A DNA stretch of 64,000 nucleotides, from contig CAZDCF010000004.1 in assembly GCA_964503895.1 (NCBI GenBank), forward strand, positions 29,426-93,425, in the 5' to 3' direction. The position numbers and the translations under genes were made by a program. The notes beneath the pieces are model-generated. The model searched no databases and was not told the origin of the DNA. It saw only the letters and a program-made list of their open reading frames with translations. Source of the DNA: Nitronereus sp964503895. Lineage in GTDB: Bacteria; Nitrospirota; Nitrospiria; Nitrospirales; UBA8639. Positions 1-9,619 of the stretch are shown here, piece after piece. Position 1 is the first letter of the stretch. Each line of letters begins with the position of its first letter.

Positions 1-298
1 CCTGAACTAATTCAGCGACATAGGCACCACCACCCACCTGTTCAAGTTGTCCTTTGGATTTTAAGATCGCCGTGAGCGTAATCTGATCTACGACTTCATT
101 GGAATCCGCTAATTCCACCATGGCCTGATAAATGAGGCGATGGGCTCCTCGGTAGAAGTCTTCTTCCGTGATTAATTCAAAGGCTTTGCTTAAGGCGGTA
201 TTGTCCAACAGAATGGCGCCAAGAACGGATTGCTCGGCATCAAGGTTCTGCGGCGGAAGACGAAGATCGGTAAGGTCAGATGGAGTCATGACTTGCAT
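1..298 (-). CDS. dnaB: Replicative DNA helicase DnaB, N-terminal part (cut by window edge)
   Basis: The reverse strand encodes the first 99 residues of a DnaB-type helicase: a short leader, then LPPQNLDAEQSVLGAILLDN, then an all-helical segment containing FYRGAHRLIYQAM and QVGGGAYVAELVQ. These are hallmark strings of the DnaB N-terminal collar domain. The hexameric helicase unwinds DNA ahead of the replisome and recruits primase. The RecA-like ATPase domain lies off the left edge. Two in-frame ATGs (298 and 289) are possible, and neither has a clear ribosome binding site. Both lie inside the 3' end of hisZ, so translation is probably coupled to that gene. Family assignment is firm; the start is uncertain. 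Confidence 0.88.
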   Translation of the reverse strand, partial: MQVMTPSDLTDLRLPPQNLDAEQSVLGAILLDNTALSKAFELITEEDFYRGAHRLIYQAMVELADSNEVVDQITLTAILKSKGQLEQVGGGAYVAELVQ

Positions 299-1649
299 TA
301 TTTATTAATTTTGGTAAATCTTCGAGTCGGACCTTCAAAGTCGTACGATGGTTTTCCCCCATCCGAATGGTAATGAGCTCCTGAGCCTTCAATCGAGGTT
401 GCCCCACCAATACGAGCCATCCAACAGAAGACTCCTGGGCGCGCTTTCGAGCAAGACGAATTTGGGAGCCTCCTCTACCTGTACCTGCCAACGTTTCTTG
501 AAGCACTGTCAATCCTTGATTACGAAGAAACTGGGCTGTTTTATAGGCCACCTCATAACTATTAAGCGGCGCCATTACCAACACGGAGGAGGAAGACGAA
601 AACTGACTGTTTTTGACATGATCCAAGGCATGAAAAATCCGATCGATATCTAAGGCAAACCCAGTCGATGGCAGTTCTCGACCAAATCGCCCGATCAGAT
701 GATTATACCGACCTCCACCACCCAATTCACAGCCAACTTTTCCGCTAAAGACATCAAAAACTAATCCATCATAATAATCAAACCCACGAAATTCTCCCAG
801 ATCCAACAAAAGATGCTCTTTAATTCCCGTGGCTTCAAGTAGCCGATACACTTGGGCCAGTCGACTGATGGGTTTGAGCAACCGCTGATCTCGACCTGCA
901 ACCTTATGCCCCCATTGCAAAACCTCTTCCCGACCATACCGGCCAGGTGCTTCTAGAATAGCTCGGGCCTTCGAGGGTGTGACCCGCTCCGACTTGAGAA
1001 TACGTTCCAAATTCGGCAAGTCTTTCCGCGCCGCGGCGATCTCCGCTTGTTTTTGGCCTTGACTGGACATGCTCGATTTGGCAAGGAGGGCTTGATAAAA
1101 TCCCACGTGGCCAAGAGAAATTTTAAAATCCGATAACCCAAGTGTTTTTAGAGACTCAAACAGAAGCGTGAGGATTTCAGCATCCATTGTTGCTTCATCT
1201 ACACCAATAAGCTCAACACCTAATTGAAACACTTCGCGTTCTCGTCCAGCGTGTTCAGGCTCATAACGAAACACGGTCGTGCGATAGCACAGCCGAAGGG
1301 GAAGACCCTGCCCAGCCATACCCATAGCCACAATCCGTGCGATTTGAGCTGTAACATCCGGGCGAAGCACGAGAATCCTCCCTGTGGTCCAATCCGCAAA
1401 CTTGTAACACTTTTCCAGGGTGTCAGCTGGCAACCCTGTTGAGAGTACATCAAGATACTCGAATGTTGGCGGGATGATTTCGTGATATCCCCATCGCGCG
1501 AAACCATCGAAAATTGTAGACTCCAGTTGGCGGACCCGTTGGGCAGAACCGGGCAAGAGTGTGGCCATACCCATGGGAATTAATGAACGGGCCGATGACT
1601 CCAGGAGGAAGTTTCGGCGTTCCACAGATTGAGGTTGACGAGGTGCCAT
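276..1649 (-). CDS. hisZ: ATP phosphoribosyltransferase regulatory subunit HisZ
   Basis: A class II aminoacyl-tRNA-synthetase-like fold without a synthetase role: HisZ pairs with the short form of HisG to start histidine biosynthesis and carries the histidine feedback site. Visible signatures are the motif 2 region (FRYEPEHAGREREVFQLGVE, about residues 125-145), the HisRS-like segment GFDYYDGLVFD, and the motif 3 region GGGGRYNHLIGRFG. A C-terminal domain resembling the HisRS anticodon-binding domain follows, so histidyl-tRNA synthetase is the alternative; the altered histidine-binding motifs favour HisZ. At 457 aa it is slightly long, and an internal start near residue 26-28 (MGMATLLPGS) is possible. 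It begins 16 nt after serA, and its end overlaps the dnaB start. Confidence 0.78.
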   Translation of the reverse strand: MAPRQPQSVERRNFLLESSARSLIPMGMATLLPGSAQRVRQLESTIFDGFARWGYHEIIPPTFEYLDVLSTGLPADTLEKCYKFADWTTGRILVLRPDVTAQIARIVAMGMAGQGLPLRLCYRTTVFRYEPEHAGREREVFQLGVELIGVDEATMDAEILTLLFESLKTLGLSDFKISLGHVGFYQALLAKSSMSSQGQKQAEIAAARKDLPNLERILKSERVTPSKARAILEAPGRYGREEVLQWGHKVAGRDQRLLKPISRLAQVYRLLEATGIKEHLLLDLGEFRGFDYYDGLVFDVFSGKVGCELGGGGRYNHLIGRFGRELPSTGFALDIDRIFHALDHVKNSQFSSSSSVLVMAPLNSYEVAYKTAQFLRNQGLTVLQETLAGTGRGGSQIRLARKRAQESSVGWLVLVGQPRLKAQELITIRMGENHRTTLKVRLEDLPKLINNASHDSI

Positions 1650-1665
1650 GAAACGTATCAGGGGG

Positions 1666-3258
1666 TTACTGCACCTGTGTCAGATCGACAAGGCGCACGG
1701 AGAGAATATCTTTTTCCTGTTTTAAAGTCTCAATAATTTGTGGAGAAGGCGAATCATCCAGACCAATGATGAGCAAGGCATTTTCACCTTTTTTCGACCG
1801 AGCACACTGCATGCGCGCGATATTCACGTTTTGCTCTCCCAATACACGGCCTACCGCGCCAATCACACCAGGACGATCCTTGTTGTAAATCAGTAGCATA
1901 AAGCCTTCAGGAATCACTTCAACAGGATAAGCATTGCTCTCTACAATTCTTGGATCTTTTTTGTGATAAAGCGTCCCAGCCAATTGATGAGATTGCTTAC
2001 CAGCTTGCACATGGATACGAATAAGGCTGGTATATTCACCCGCATCACTACTTTTAATTTCTTTCGCTTCAATGCCACGCTTTTTGGCAATAAAAGGTGC
2101 ATTGACCGCATTCACCACACTTTCCAAAATTGGAGCAAACAAACCTTTCAGGACCGCCACCGTGAGGGGAGCCGTAGATAAATTAGCAACATCCCCGCAA
2201 TACTCAACAGTGATTTGTTCAATGCCCGCATCAATCAGCTGAGATTGGAAGAGGCCCATGCGTTCGGCCAAAACAAGGTAGGGTTGAAGCTGGGGAAGTA
2301 TTTCGGGTGGAACCGAGGGGACGTTAACGGCTCCACGTGCCACACCCTTCTTGAAATAATCCACAAACTGTTCTGCAATGGCCACAGCCACGTTTTCCTG
2401 TGCTTCTTCGGTTGAAGCCCCAATATGCGGCGAACAAATAAAATTATCCAGTGTAAGTAATGGATGATCAGGTTTAACCGGTTCTTCCTCAAACACGTCA
2501 AATGCCGCAGAGGCCACTTTGCTACTTTTCAATGCTTCATAAATATCCTGTTCATTAATGATCCCGCCTCGGGCACAATTGACGATCATCACTCCATCCT
2601 TCATCTGTTTAATCGCCTCAGCATTAATAATCCCACGAGTTTCATTGGTAAGTGGAGCATGAACGGAAATGAAGTCAGAACGCCGAAATAGTTCTAGTAA
2701 GTCCACTGCCTCAATACCCATTTCCTTAGACCGTTCTGGCGCGAGGAAGGGATCATACCCAATAACATTCATAGACAATCCCTGTGCCAATTTAGTCACA
2801 ACCGAACCAATCTGTCCAAGTCCCACAAGACCCAGGGTTTTGTTGTACAACTCAGTTCCCATGAATTTGCTTTTTTCCCATTTTCCAGATTTGGTCGAGG
2901 CCGTAGCTTGAGGAATTTTCCGGCTCATCGCTACAAGCAACGCGATCGAGTGTTCTGCCGTAGTAATGGTATTTCCTCCAGGGGTATTCATCACGACAAT
3001 TCCGCGACGGGTGGCCGCCTCCTTGTCAACATTATCAAGACCAGTCCCAGCCCTCCCTATAATTTTGAGCTGAGAACCGGCTTCTATAACTTCCGCAGTA
3101 ATCTTTGTCGCCGAACGAACGATAATGCCGTCATAAGTTTTGATTTCTTCCAACAGCTGTTCTTTCGGCAATTTGGTTTTGACGTCAGCCGTATACCCAG
3201 CTTGTTGAAGTACCTCCACGCCTCGAGGAGATAAGCTGTCACTAATAAGAATCCTCAT
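1666..3258 (-). CDS. serA: D-3-phosphoglycerate dehydrogenase
   Basis: Catalyses the first step of serine synthesis, NAD-dependent oxidation of 3-phosphoglycerate to 3-phosphohydroxypyruvate. The order is an N-terminal substrate-binding domain, a Rossmann domain with the GLVGLGQIG dinucleotide loop (about residues 143-151), catalytic RGGIINE (Arg) and the SPHIGAST histidine, then an intervening ASB-type domain and a C-terminal ACT domain (MLLIYNKDRPGVIGAVGRVL). At 530 aa it matches the long, ACT-bearing type 1 enzymes. It lies between serC and hisZ on the same strand, so two consecutive serine-pathway enzymes are probably co-transcribed. The ACT domain suggests serine feedback control, which is family knowledge rather than something shown here. 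Confidence 0.95.
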   Translation of the reverse strand: MRILISDSLSPRGVEVLQQAGYTADVKTKLPKEQLLEEIKTYDGIIVRSATKITAEVIEAGSQLKIIGRAGTGLDNVDKEAATRRGIVVMNTPGGNTITTAEHSIALLVAMSRKIPQATASTKSGKWEKSKFMGTELYNKTLGLVGLGQIGSVVTKLAQGLSMNVIGYDPFLAPERSKEMGIEAVDLLELFRRSDFISVHAPLTNETRGIINAEAIKQMKDGVMIVNCARGGIINEQDIYEALKSSKVASAAFDVFEEEPVKPDHPLLTLDNFICSPHIGASTEEAQENVAVAIAEQFVDYFKKGVARGAVNVPSVPPEILPQLQPYLVLAERMGLFQSQLIDAGIEQITVEYCGDVANLSTAPLTVAVLKGLFAPILESVVNAVNAPFIAKKRGIEAKEIKSSDAGEYTSLIRIHVQAGKQSHQLAGTLYHKKDPRIVESNAYPVEVIPEGFMLLIYNKDRPGVIGAVGRVLGEQNVNIARMQCARSKKGENALLIIGLDDSPSPQIIETLKQEKDILSVRLVDLTQVQ

Positions 3259-3340
3259 TTGATATTCCCTAGACTTTTTCTAACAACATCATAATGGATC
3301 AGACAGATAACATAAATGGCCGTTTAGCAGAATATAGCCC

Positions 3341-4423
3341 TTATGCCTTACGTTTTTCAAAATCTTTCATATAATCGATCAGAGCATCAACACCAGCTTC
3401 AGGCATGGCATTATAGATACTCGCTCGCATTCCTCCGACCGAACGATGCCCTTTTAGGGTGGTTAACCCGATATCCTCAGCACCCGCTAAAAATTCTTTG
3501 TCCAAGTCGGCATTGGCCAACACAAATGGCACATTCATCCACGACCGCGAAGTTTTTTCCACAGGATTACTATAGAAGTTGGAATTATCAATCGCGGCAT
3601 ACAACTTATTGGCCTTGTTTTCATTCAACTTTGCCATGGCGGAAAGCCCGCCTTGTTCTTTCACCCATTTGAAGACCAAACCTGCCAAATATAGCGTATA
3701 AGTCGGAGGAGTATTCAACATTGAATCCGCTTCAGCTTGTTGAACATAATCGAAAACACTTGGGGTAGTGGACAAGGAATTCCCAATAAGATCATCGCGA
3801 ACAATCACTAACGTGAGGCCCGCTGGTCCAATATTTTTTTGCGCACCCGCATAAATCAGCCCAAAACGGCTCACATCGAGCGGACGGGAGAAAACCGTTG
3901 ATGAAAAATCCCCAACCAGTGGCACATCCCCGGTATCAGGAATCCAATGAAATTCCACACCGCCTATGGTTTCATTTGGAGTGTAGTGCACATAGGCAGC
4001 ATCTGAATTCAAAGACCAGTTTTCAAAGGGAGGAATGGTAGTGAATTTATCACCTTCGGAGGAAGCCGCAACATTCACCGTGCAATATTTTTTGGCTTCA
4101 TTGATGGCTTTCTTTCCCCAGGCACCAGTCAAAATATAATCAGCTTTGGTTTTCCCACGAAGCAGATTCATGGGAATTGTTGCAAACTGAGCAGTCGCAC
4201 CACCTTGTAAAAACAATACCCTGTAATTGTTGGGCACATCCAACAATTCACGGACATCGCTTTCCGCCTCCGCGTGAACAGAAACAAATTCCTTGCCTCT
4301 GTGGCTCATCTCCATGATCGAGGCCCCAGAACCGTGCCAATCCGGCAATTCGTCTTGCGCCTGTTTTAACACGGATTCAGGCAACATCGCTGGACCCGCA
4401 CTGAAATTATATTTTCTGGACAT
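3341..4423 (-). CDS. serC: Phosphoserine aminotransferase
   Basis: PLP-dependent class V aminotransferase converting 3-phosphohydroxypyruvate and glutamate to phosphoserine and 2-oxoglutarate, the step after SerA. The start YNFSAGPAMLPESVLKQAQ is the SerC signature, and the PLP-lysine region reads IYAGAQKNIGPAG. The C-terminus GHRSVGGMRASIYNAMPEAG is the conserved phosphate-binding and dimer segment. Its 360 aa are the usual length. The start ATG has an AGGAAA ribosome binding site upstream. It is the first gene of the serC-serA-hisZ-dnaB minus-strand run, with 82 nt between serC and serA. Confidence 0.95.
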   Translation of the reverse strand: MSRKYNFSAGPAMLPESVLKQAQDELPDWHGSGASIMEMSHRGKEFVSVHAEAESDVRELLDVPNNYRVLFLQGGATAQFATIPMNLLRGKTKADYILTGAWGKKAINEAKKYCTVNVAASSEGDKFTTIPPFENWSLNSDAAYVHYTPNETIGGVEFHWIPDTGDVPLVGDFSSTVFSRPLDVSRFGLIYAGAQKNIGPAGLTLVIVRDDLIGNSLSTTPSVFDYVQQAEADSMLNTPPTYTLYLAGLVFKWVKEQGGLSAMAKLNENKANKLYAAIDNSNFYSNPVEKTSRSWMNVPFVLANADLDKEFLAGAEDIGLTTLKGHRSVGGMRASIYNAMPEAGVDALIDYMKDFEKRKA

Positions 4424-4509
4424 TACAACATGTTTCCTGTTTTGGTCATGAGAAACAAAGATTCGCTATAACCCATTTAGCTTTCCCCAGATTCAGCGCA
4501 TTAACAAAG

Positions 4510-4710
4510 ATGTTAAGGGAACCCCACGTAAGTTCCTACGCAAAAATACCCCTTGATGTTAAAAATTTTCCCTTTGTAGAGCCTGTAAAACTGGGAAACC
4601 AGAGTGCCGCAGTTACGATGGAGTTTGAGAGGAAATTACGCTACCACTACAAGGTATTGGGGGTCAAGGACGCCGGAGAGAAATACATAATTCAGGAATA
4701 CAAAAAATGA
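4510..4710 (+). CDS. Small hypothetical protein (doubtful)
   Basis: A 66-residue frame between the divergent serC gene and the better-supported gene at 4812. The product is basic, has no transmembrane segment and resembles no family I know. Residues such as MEFERKLRYHYKVLGVKD look protein-like. There is no good ribosome binding site before the ATG, and the overlapping antisense frame is similarly long. It could be a real small gene, a remnant, or chance. Confidence 0.3.
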   Translation: MLREPHVSSYAKIPLDVKNFPFVEPVKLGNQSAAVTMEFERKLRYHYKVLGVKDAGEKYIIQEYKK

Positions 4711-4811
4711 GCCTCGAAGCAATGGATTGTCTGCCTCTCTTGTCTTCGTGACACCAGTTTGCATACAATGCAAAACGCTAGGTTGTTGTTCAGACAGCAA
4801 AAAGGAAAGAG

Positions 4812-5081
4812 ATGGATCGGTTACGATTTGAACGACGAGGAGAAGGTGATTACTATAAAGTATTGTTGCACGTTGGCAGCACCTATGTGCCAATCAGCGA
4901 TGAGGACGTTGACGAGTTAAAAAAACAAAGCGCGATTTTAGGCGATAAGTTGCCAGAATTTTTTCTGGATCGCGTTGGATACTCATCTTACCTGAAAGAA
5001 CAAATCAAAACCGAGTTGAGAAAACTCGGCGACCCGCCAAAGCAAATTTCTACGCTTCGTCAGTCTATTCTGGAAATATAA
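4812..5081 (+). CDS. Small conserved-looking hypothetical protein
   Basis: An 89-residue soluble charged protein beginning MDRLRFERRGEGDYYKVLLH. A purine-rich site (AAAGGAAAGAG) sits just before the ATG, which supports real translation. No known domain is recognised. The sequence looks like a small alpha/beta fold (YYKVLLHVGSTYVPISDEDV) followed by a charged helical part. It is transcribed toward the convergent TPR gene. Function unknown. Confidence 0.5.
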   Translation: MDRLRFERRGEGDYYKVLLHVGSTYVPISDEDVDELKKQSAILGDKLPEFFLDRVGYSSYLKEQIKTELRKLGDPPKQISTLRQSILEI

Positions 5082-5201
5082 AAAACATGAAGTGTATTTC
5101 GTAATGCACTAAAATAATCCTCAAATTTTCTGGCCTTGTCAATAGCCACTCCTGATCTTTCTCTCAGTTACACTTACATGCGACGCCTCATTCCTCACAC
5201 T

Positions 5202-6242
5202 CTAATGAAACCCGCCACCGTCGTGGTACCCTTGGACAATCTTATCGATAAAATTCAAGATCGCGGTTTTCTTCTGCGGGTCTTTTTCTAATTGCAGGGC
5301 ACGTTGAAAGTTTTCACCAGCAATATCGGGTTTTCCCTTCAGGTCATATACACGTCCCACTCCAAAGTTGGCTTGGGCATCATTGGGATCGGCTTTGAGG
5401 GCCTTGCTGAAATAATCGAGCGCTTCATCCACTCGGCCTTTATCGATTAACATCCATCCGACCCTGGTGGCCGCCGGGGCAAAATCCAGATTGATCTTCA
5501 CGGCCTCCTGATATTCACGAAAGGCCATGTCCACCAAACCTTTTTGCTCATATACTCCGCCAAGAGCAAAATGAAGTTCTGCATCATTGGCATTCAGGGA
5601 CAAAGCAAACTTGTACTCTTTGATAGCAGCTTCGATTTTTCCCTGTTCAGCCAAAGCGCAAGCTAAATTGCTATGCCCCAGTGTATCATCAGGTCTTGAT
5701 TTGATAATTTCCCGGTATTGTGGGATCGCCATTTCTAATTGACCATGTTCCTGATACGCCACCCCTAAATTCAAACGGGCCGCGATATAGTTGGGGTCAA
5801 GTTGCACCGCTTGTCTATAGGCTTTGATAACCTGATCTGTCTTCCTCATCCACTGATAAATTTGCGCCATAAAAAAATGCGGGAAAGGTGATTCAGGTTC
5901 TAGATGCGCAGCCTCTTGATAGCTAGCTAAAGACTGTTCCGATTGCCCAGACTGCGCCAGGAACAGCCCATGTATGAGATGTACATAGCCCTCATTGGGG
6001 TATGTTTCTAAAATACTGTCTACCCACTCTCGAACTTGTTTAATATCTTCTTCCTCATGCAGCGACTTCGCATGCATCTGCCAGGCAAGAGCAAATTCTC
6101 CTCTCAGCAAATGTATCACGTTCAACGCGAAAAATGCCGGAGGACCAGCTGATTGGGACTGAGACCATTGAGTGGCGGCGTCAAACACCTGATTCCAGTC
6201 ACCTTGAATCAGAGCTTGTTCAACTGTTTGGATATCAGACAT
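5202..6242 (-). CDS. Tetratricopeptide repeat protein
   Basis: A soluble protein of 346 residues made almost wholly of TPR units. About seven degenerate 34-residue repeats can be picked out from residue ~85 to ~330, for example LNLGVAYQEHGQLEMAIPQY and SNLACALAEQGKIEAAIKEY. No signal peptide or enzymatic domain is visible, so it is probably a cytoplasmic protein-protein interaction scaffold. The start at MSDIQTVEQAL was preferred over an upstream in-frame ATG (6284) because AAAGAGA lies correctly before it. It follows the ThyX-like gene on the same strand with under 50 nt between, so the two may be co-transcribed. Partner unknown. Confidence 0.8.
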   Translation of the reverse strand: MSDIQTVEQALIQGDWNQVFDAATQWSQSQSAGPPAFFALNVIHLLRGEFALAWQMHAKSLHEEEDIKQVREWVDSILETYPNEGYVHLIHGLFLAQSGQSEQSLASYQEAAHLEPESPFPHFFMAQIYQWMRKTDQVIKAYRQAVQLDPNYIAARLNLGVAYQEHGQLEMAIPQYREIIKSRPDDTLGHSNLACALAEQGKIEAAIKEYKFALSLNANDAELHFALGGVYEQKGLVDMAFREYQEAVKINLDFAPAATRVGWMLIDKGRVDEALDYFSKALKADPNDAQANFGVGRVYDLKGKPDIAGENFQRALQLEKDPQKKTAILNFIDKIVQGYHDGGGFH

Positions 6243-6290
6243 AAAATTCTCTTTTTTCTTTCTGGAATCGCATAGACATTTCAAAATAAT

Positions 6291-7820
6291 TCATCGTTTG
6301 AGCGTATCTTCTACATCCGGTGGAGTCGCATGAATCAGTTCACCTAAATAGGGATATTGCTCCGTAATTTTTTGCTTCATCGTCCAAGCAATGGTTCGAT
6401 ACGACCAATGGCCTTTGACACCGGACCGAAGTTGTGAAATATATTCAGCTTCTGCATAGTCCATTTTAAAAAGGCACCGTACCTTGAACCCAAAGGGAAT
6501 GGCATAAAGGGAAGATTCCTGATCCATCCCACGTAATCTCTCGATGTCCTTCTTCACAGCCTCCATGGCTAATTTATAATCCCGTCCTAAACCCGCTTCC
6601 ACTAATGTTTTGGGGACGTCATAACCATGCAATATTGTAAAATTTTGCTGTACCTGCTGGCATCGCCGGTGTCGGTGCATATCCCGCCAGCCTCCAATAT
6701 CCATAAGCACGTCAAAAATCAGGGGATAACCGCAGCGAAATTCCTTGATCAAATCATCATACGGTCCTCGAGTTCGATGAGCGATTTGGATGGTTTCCTC
6801 TTTTTGCTGATCAGACCACCCTCGGATAAATTTTAAAATGCTCCGGTACGGCGCATGACTAACTCGATACAGTAATGTTGCCACCACTTCATCCTGTAAG
6901 GGATGTGGTTCTATTAAATCGACTGCCCCATTCTGCTGAGTCCAGGTTTCGGGATCATCCAAACCAGCTTTTTTCAATACTTTTTTGGCATATCTTTGTA
7001 GATCACGATACACCTCGGATTGATACTCGTTCGAATTAGCATGGCGCGCTAATGTTGGGGCTAAGGGTTCAATCCCACTTTTGTCACTGCCACACAGAGT
7101 GGCCCAGACATCCGAGGGAGGCTTGGCGCAGGCCTCTTTCAATTCCTCCCCAATAGCCTTCAGCTCCGATAATTGCGCTGAAAGTAACCGCGTGATTTGT
7201 TTTTCTAAGGTCCGAATACTTACGACCTGCCCAACATTCGTTTTGGCCGCCAGGGGGAGCAGATAGCGTGTCACATCGAAGGTACGAGCAGCTATCGTCC
7301 GATCATAATCCTTTTCCTTCATGTCATCGGGCTTGGGAGTTTGCTGGCGGAGAAACTGTTGTAGAGGATCGTGCAAGGTCCGATACAAGTTAAAGAGACT
7401 ACCCAGCACTCCACGGTACAACGCTTCGGTTTCGCTTCCCTCAATGGATGAAGGCACGTAGCAACCAGAAACCGCAAAGTTTTGGTACCGGCTTGATTTG
7501 GCTTGTCCATCCCACAAGGGCTCATCCTCTATCCGAATCGCGGCAAGTTCAGATATATTCTCTAGGGAAATCGTAACATGCCCAAGATCTGCTATCGACC
7601 CATGGCCATAAGCAAAGTAAAATTGTTCCCAAAATTTTTCAGATGAATGCCCATGTACCCACTTCAAACTTTCTTCAATAGAATCCGGGGATCGGCTATA
7701 CCGTGCCAGAGCATAAGCGGACTTCTCAGGGGGCATTGGAGCTAGGACTACGATACGACGAGAACTCTTCTCTTCAGAAGACATATTTTCGACCTCTTCT
7801 TGAGGTTGAGACTGGGCCAA
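6291..7820 (-). CDS. Double-length ThyX-like (FAD-dependent thymidylate synthase family) protein
   Basis: At 509 aa it is about twice a normal ThyX (210-260 aa) and looks like a tandem duplication. The first half has ThyX-like HGSIADLGHVTISLENISEL and SSRYQNFA. The second half has WRDMHRHRRCQQVQQNF, which keeps the RHR core of the ThyX motif RHRxxSxNExSxRY but not its conserved Ser/Asn-Glu positions. Each half therefore holds part of one active-site signature. Catalysis of dUMP methylation with flavin is possible but not assured; it may be a paralogue with another role. The chosen start is TTG with a strong AGGAGAAG site; an ATG at 7784 (MSSEEKSSRR) with GAGG upstream is the alternative. The TPR gene follows. 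Confidence 0.7.
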   Translation of the reverse strand: MAQSQPQEEVENMSSEEKSSRRIVVLAPMPPEKSAYALARYSRSPDSIEESLKWVHGHSSEKFWEQFYFAYGHGSIADLGHVTISLENISELAAIRIEDEPLWDGQAKSSRYQNFAVSGCYVPSSIEGSETEALYRGVLGSLFNLYRTLHDPLQQFLRQQTPKPDDMKEKDYDRTIAARTFDVTRYLLPLAAKTNVGQVVSIRTLEKQITRLLSAQLSELKAIGEELKEACAKPPSDVWATLCGSDKSGIEPLAPTLARHANSNEYQSEVYRDLQRYAKKVLKKAGLDDPETWTQQNGAVDLIEPHPLQDEVVATLLYRVSHAPYRSILKFIRGWSDQQKEETIQIAHRTRGPYDDLIKEFRCGYPLIFDVLMDIGGWRDMHRHRRCQQVQQNFTILHGYDVPKTLVEAGLGRDYKLAMEAVKKDIERLRGMDQESSLYAIPFGFKVRCLFKMDYAEAEYISQLRSGVKGHWSYRTIAWTMKQKITEQYPYLGELIHATPPDVEDTLKR

Positions 7821-8219
7821 CTTTCTTCTCCTGTTTTAGGCTAAGAAACTTGGGTATGTTGAAATTTGCTGAAACAGTCGGTTAAAAAAGATTCGCCCAG
7901 CAATACCAAAGGCAGTGAAAAGATCTAGGCGTACAGACGAATCAGTCTCCGGGAGCGAACAACAAAAAGAACGTCAAGTTTGTTAGCTCGAAAACCGCGA
8001 ACGCAGTTGGGAGCATTTTAAAACGACTGATAAGCCGCCCCACTATAGTCAGCCGACAACGTGATCTCAAGTCAGACTCCAACAACTCCGCATAACTTAA
8101 GAAAAAAACCTTGAAACACAAAATTCCAACAGATACACTCCGCCGCCAACAACGGCAGATCCTTTAGGTAATCTACAGGAACCGTCACAGACACCTCAGA
8201 AAAGCGAGGAAACCTGCAT
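7821..8219. other. Non-coding region between divergent genes
   Basis: About 400 nt separates the ThyX-like gene (minus) from the sodium symporter gene (plus). It must hold both promoters. A GAGGAAA ribosome binding site precedes the symporter start at 8220, and an AGGAGAAG site precedes the ThyX-like start. I see no convincing small gene, RNA or repeat in it. Confidence 0.5.
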
Positions 8220-9584
8220 ATGATCAAAACTGAGGGGAAATCCATACACGGCCAATGGTCCTCACGATGGACCTTTATCATGGCTGCCACCGGGGCCGCC
8301 GTGGGGTTGGGAAACATTTGGAAATTCCCATACCTCACGGGTGTTCATGGGGGTAGCGCTTTCGTGTTGGTCTATATCCTATGCGTAGCTGCCCTAGGCA
8401 TTCCCATGATGATGGCCGAAGTCATGTTAGGTCGACGGGGAAGACAAACCCCTGTAAACACCATGCGGACCTTAGCGGAAGAAAACAACGCTGGCCAGGG
8501 ATGGCAACTCATTGGATGGTCTGGCACCTTAGCCGGAATGCTCATCCTTTCCTATTATAGCGTTATAGGTGGGTGGACGCTTGGATATATCATCCATTCC
8601 GCAACCGGAAATTTCTCAGGACTAAGTGGGGATGGGGCCTCCACCTTATTTGAAGAATTTGTGGGGAGCCCGTTGGTCCAAGTGGGTTGGCATACGGCTT
8701 TCATGGTCATCACCATGTACATTGTCGCCCGAGGAGTACAAAGCGGTCTGGAAAAAGCGGTGACCTACCTCATGCCTGCCTTATTCACGCTCTTATTGGT
8801 ACTCGTGGGTTACGCGATAAGCACGGGCTACTTTATGGAAGGAATTGCCTTTTTATTTACCCCAGATTTTAGCCACTTCTCCGGAACCAGCATGCTAACA
8901 GCCATGGGACAAGCCTTCTTCAGCCTGAGCCTGGGCATGGGCACAATCATGATTTACGGCTCCTATGTTCCCAAGGGTATGTCAATCGCTACCACTTCGG
9001 TGGCCATTGCAATCTCAGACACAATGGTTGCCCTTATCGCAGGCATGGCAATTTTCCCCATTGTTTTTGCCAATGCCCTCGAAATTGGTGCGGGACCAAG
9101 TTTGATTTTTGAAACTATACCTGTAGCATTTGGCAACATGACAGGCGGCACCCTTTTTGGAACACTCTTTTTTATCTTGCTACTGATCGCAGCTTGGACA
9201 TCGTCGATTTCGCTTATTGAACCAGCCGTTACTATGATGATCGAAAACTTTAATATGACACGCAAACAAGCCTCCATTTGGACAGGCCTAGCCACATGGC
9301 TGTTAGGATTCGGAACAGCGTTTTCATTCAACATTTGGGCAGACGTTAAATTATTTGGGATGACCTTCTTCGATCACCTTGATTTTTTGACTTCTAACCT
9401 CATGCTACCTCTTGGCGGAATTTGCATTGCAATTTTCGCTGGCTGGCTCATGACAAAGGAAACCAGCCAAGCAGAGTTAGACATGAAGAGCAAGGCGGGC
9501 TACTCCATCTGGCAAGTACTCATTCGGTTTGCTGCTCCAATCGCCGTCTCGATCATTCTCCTCCACGCCATTGGAATCTTTTAG
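8220..9584 (+). CDS. Sodium-dependent transporter, NSS (SNF) family
   Basis: A multi-spanning inner-membrane secondary transporter of the neurotransmitter:sodium symporter family, LeuT fold. The first membrane segment carries the diagnostic AAVGLGNIWKFPYL, the sodium- and substrate-coordinating unwound helix, followed by GGSAFVLVYI and a GIPMMMAEVMLGR segment. Length (454 aa) is typical for bacterial members, which move amino acids with sodium. The substrate cannot be told from sequence. Its end faces the PagL-like gene 35 nt away, so the two are convergent. A GAGGAAA site supports the ATG. Confidence 0.92.
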   Translation: MIKTEGKSIHGQWSSRWTFIMAATGAAVGLGNIWKFPYLTGVHGGSAFVLVYILCVAALGIPMMMAEVMLGRRGRQTPVNTMRTLAEENNAGQGWQLIGWSGTLAGMLILSYYSVIGGWTLGYIIHSATGNFSGLSGDGASTLFEEFVGSPLVQVGWHTAFMVITMYIVARGVQSGLEKAVTYLMPALFTLLLVLVGYAISTGYFMEGIAFLFTPDFSHFSGTSMLTAMGQAFFSLSLGMGTIMIYGSYVPKGMSIATTSVAIAISDTMVALIAGMAIFPIVFANALEIGAGPSLIFETIPVAFGNMTGGTLFGTLFFILLLIAAWTSSISLIEPAVTMMIENFNMTRKQASIWTGLATWLLGFGTAFSFNIWADVKLFGMTFFDHLDFLTSNLMLPLGGICIAIFAGWLMTKETSQAELDMKSKAGYSIWQVLIRFAAPIAVSIILLHAIGIF

Positions 9585-9596
9585 TTTTTTCAACCT

Positions 9597-9611
9597 ACAG
9601 CGGAACGCTGT
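9597..9611. terminator. Short hairpin between convergent genes
   Basis: ACAGCG-GAA-CGCTGT forms a 6-bp stem with a 3-nt loop between the ends of the convergent symporter and PagL-like genes. Neither side has a proper run of Ts after the stem, so it may be only a weak terminator or an mRNA 3' stabiliser. Confidence 0.28.
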
Positions 9612-9619
9612 CTATACCA

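Noticed and set aside
4636..4893. 85-residue minus-strand frame
   Set aside because: Antisense to the small genes at 4510 and 4812; no ribosome binding site and no domain.
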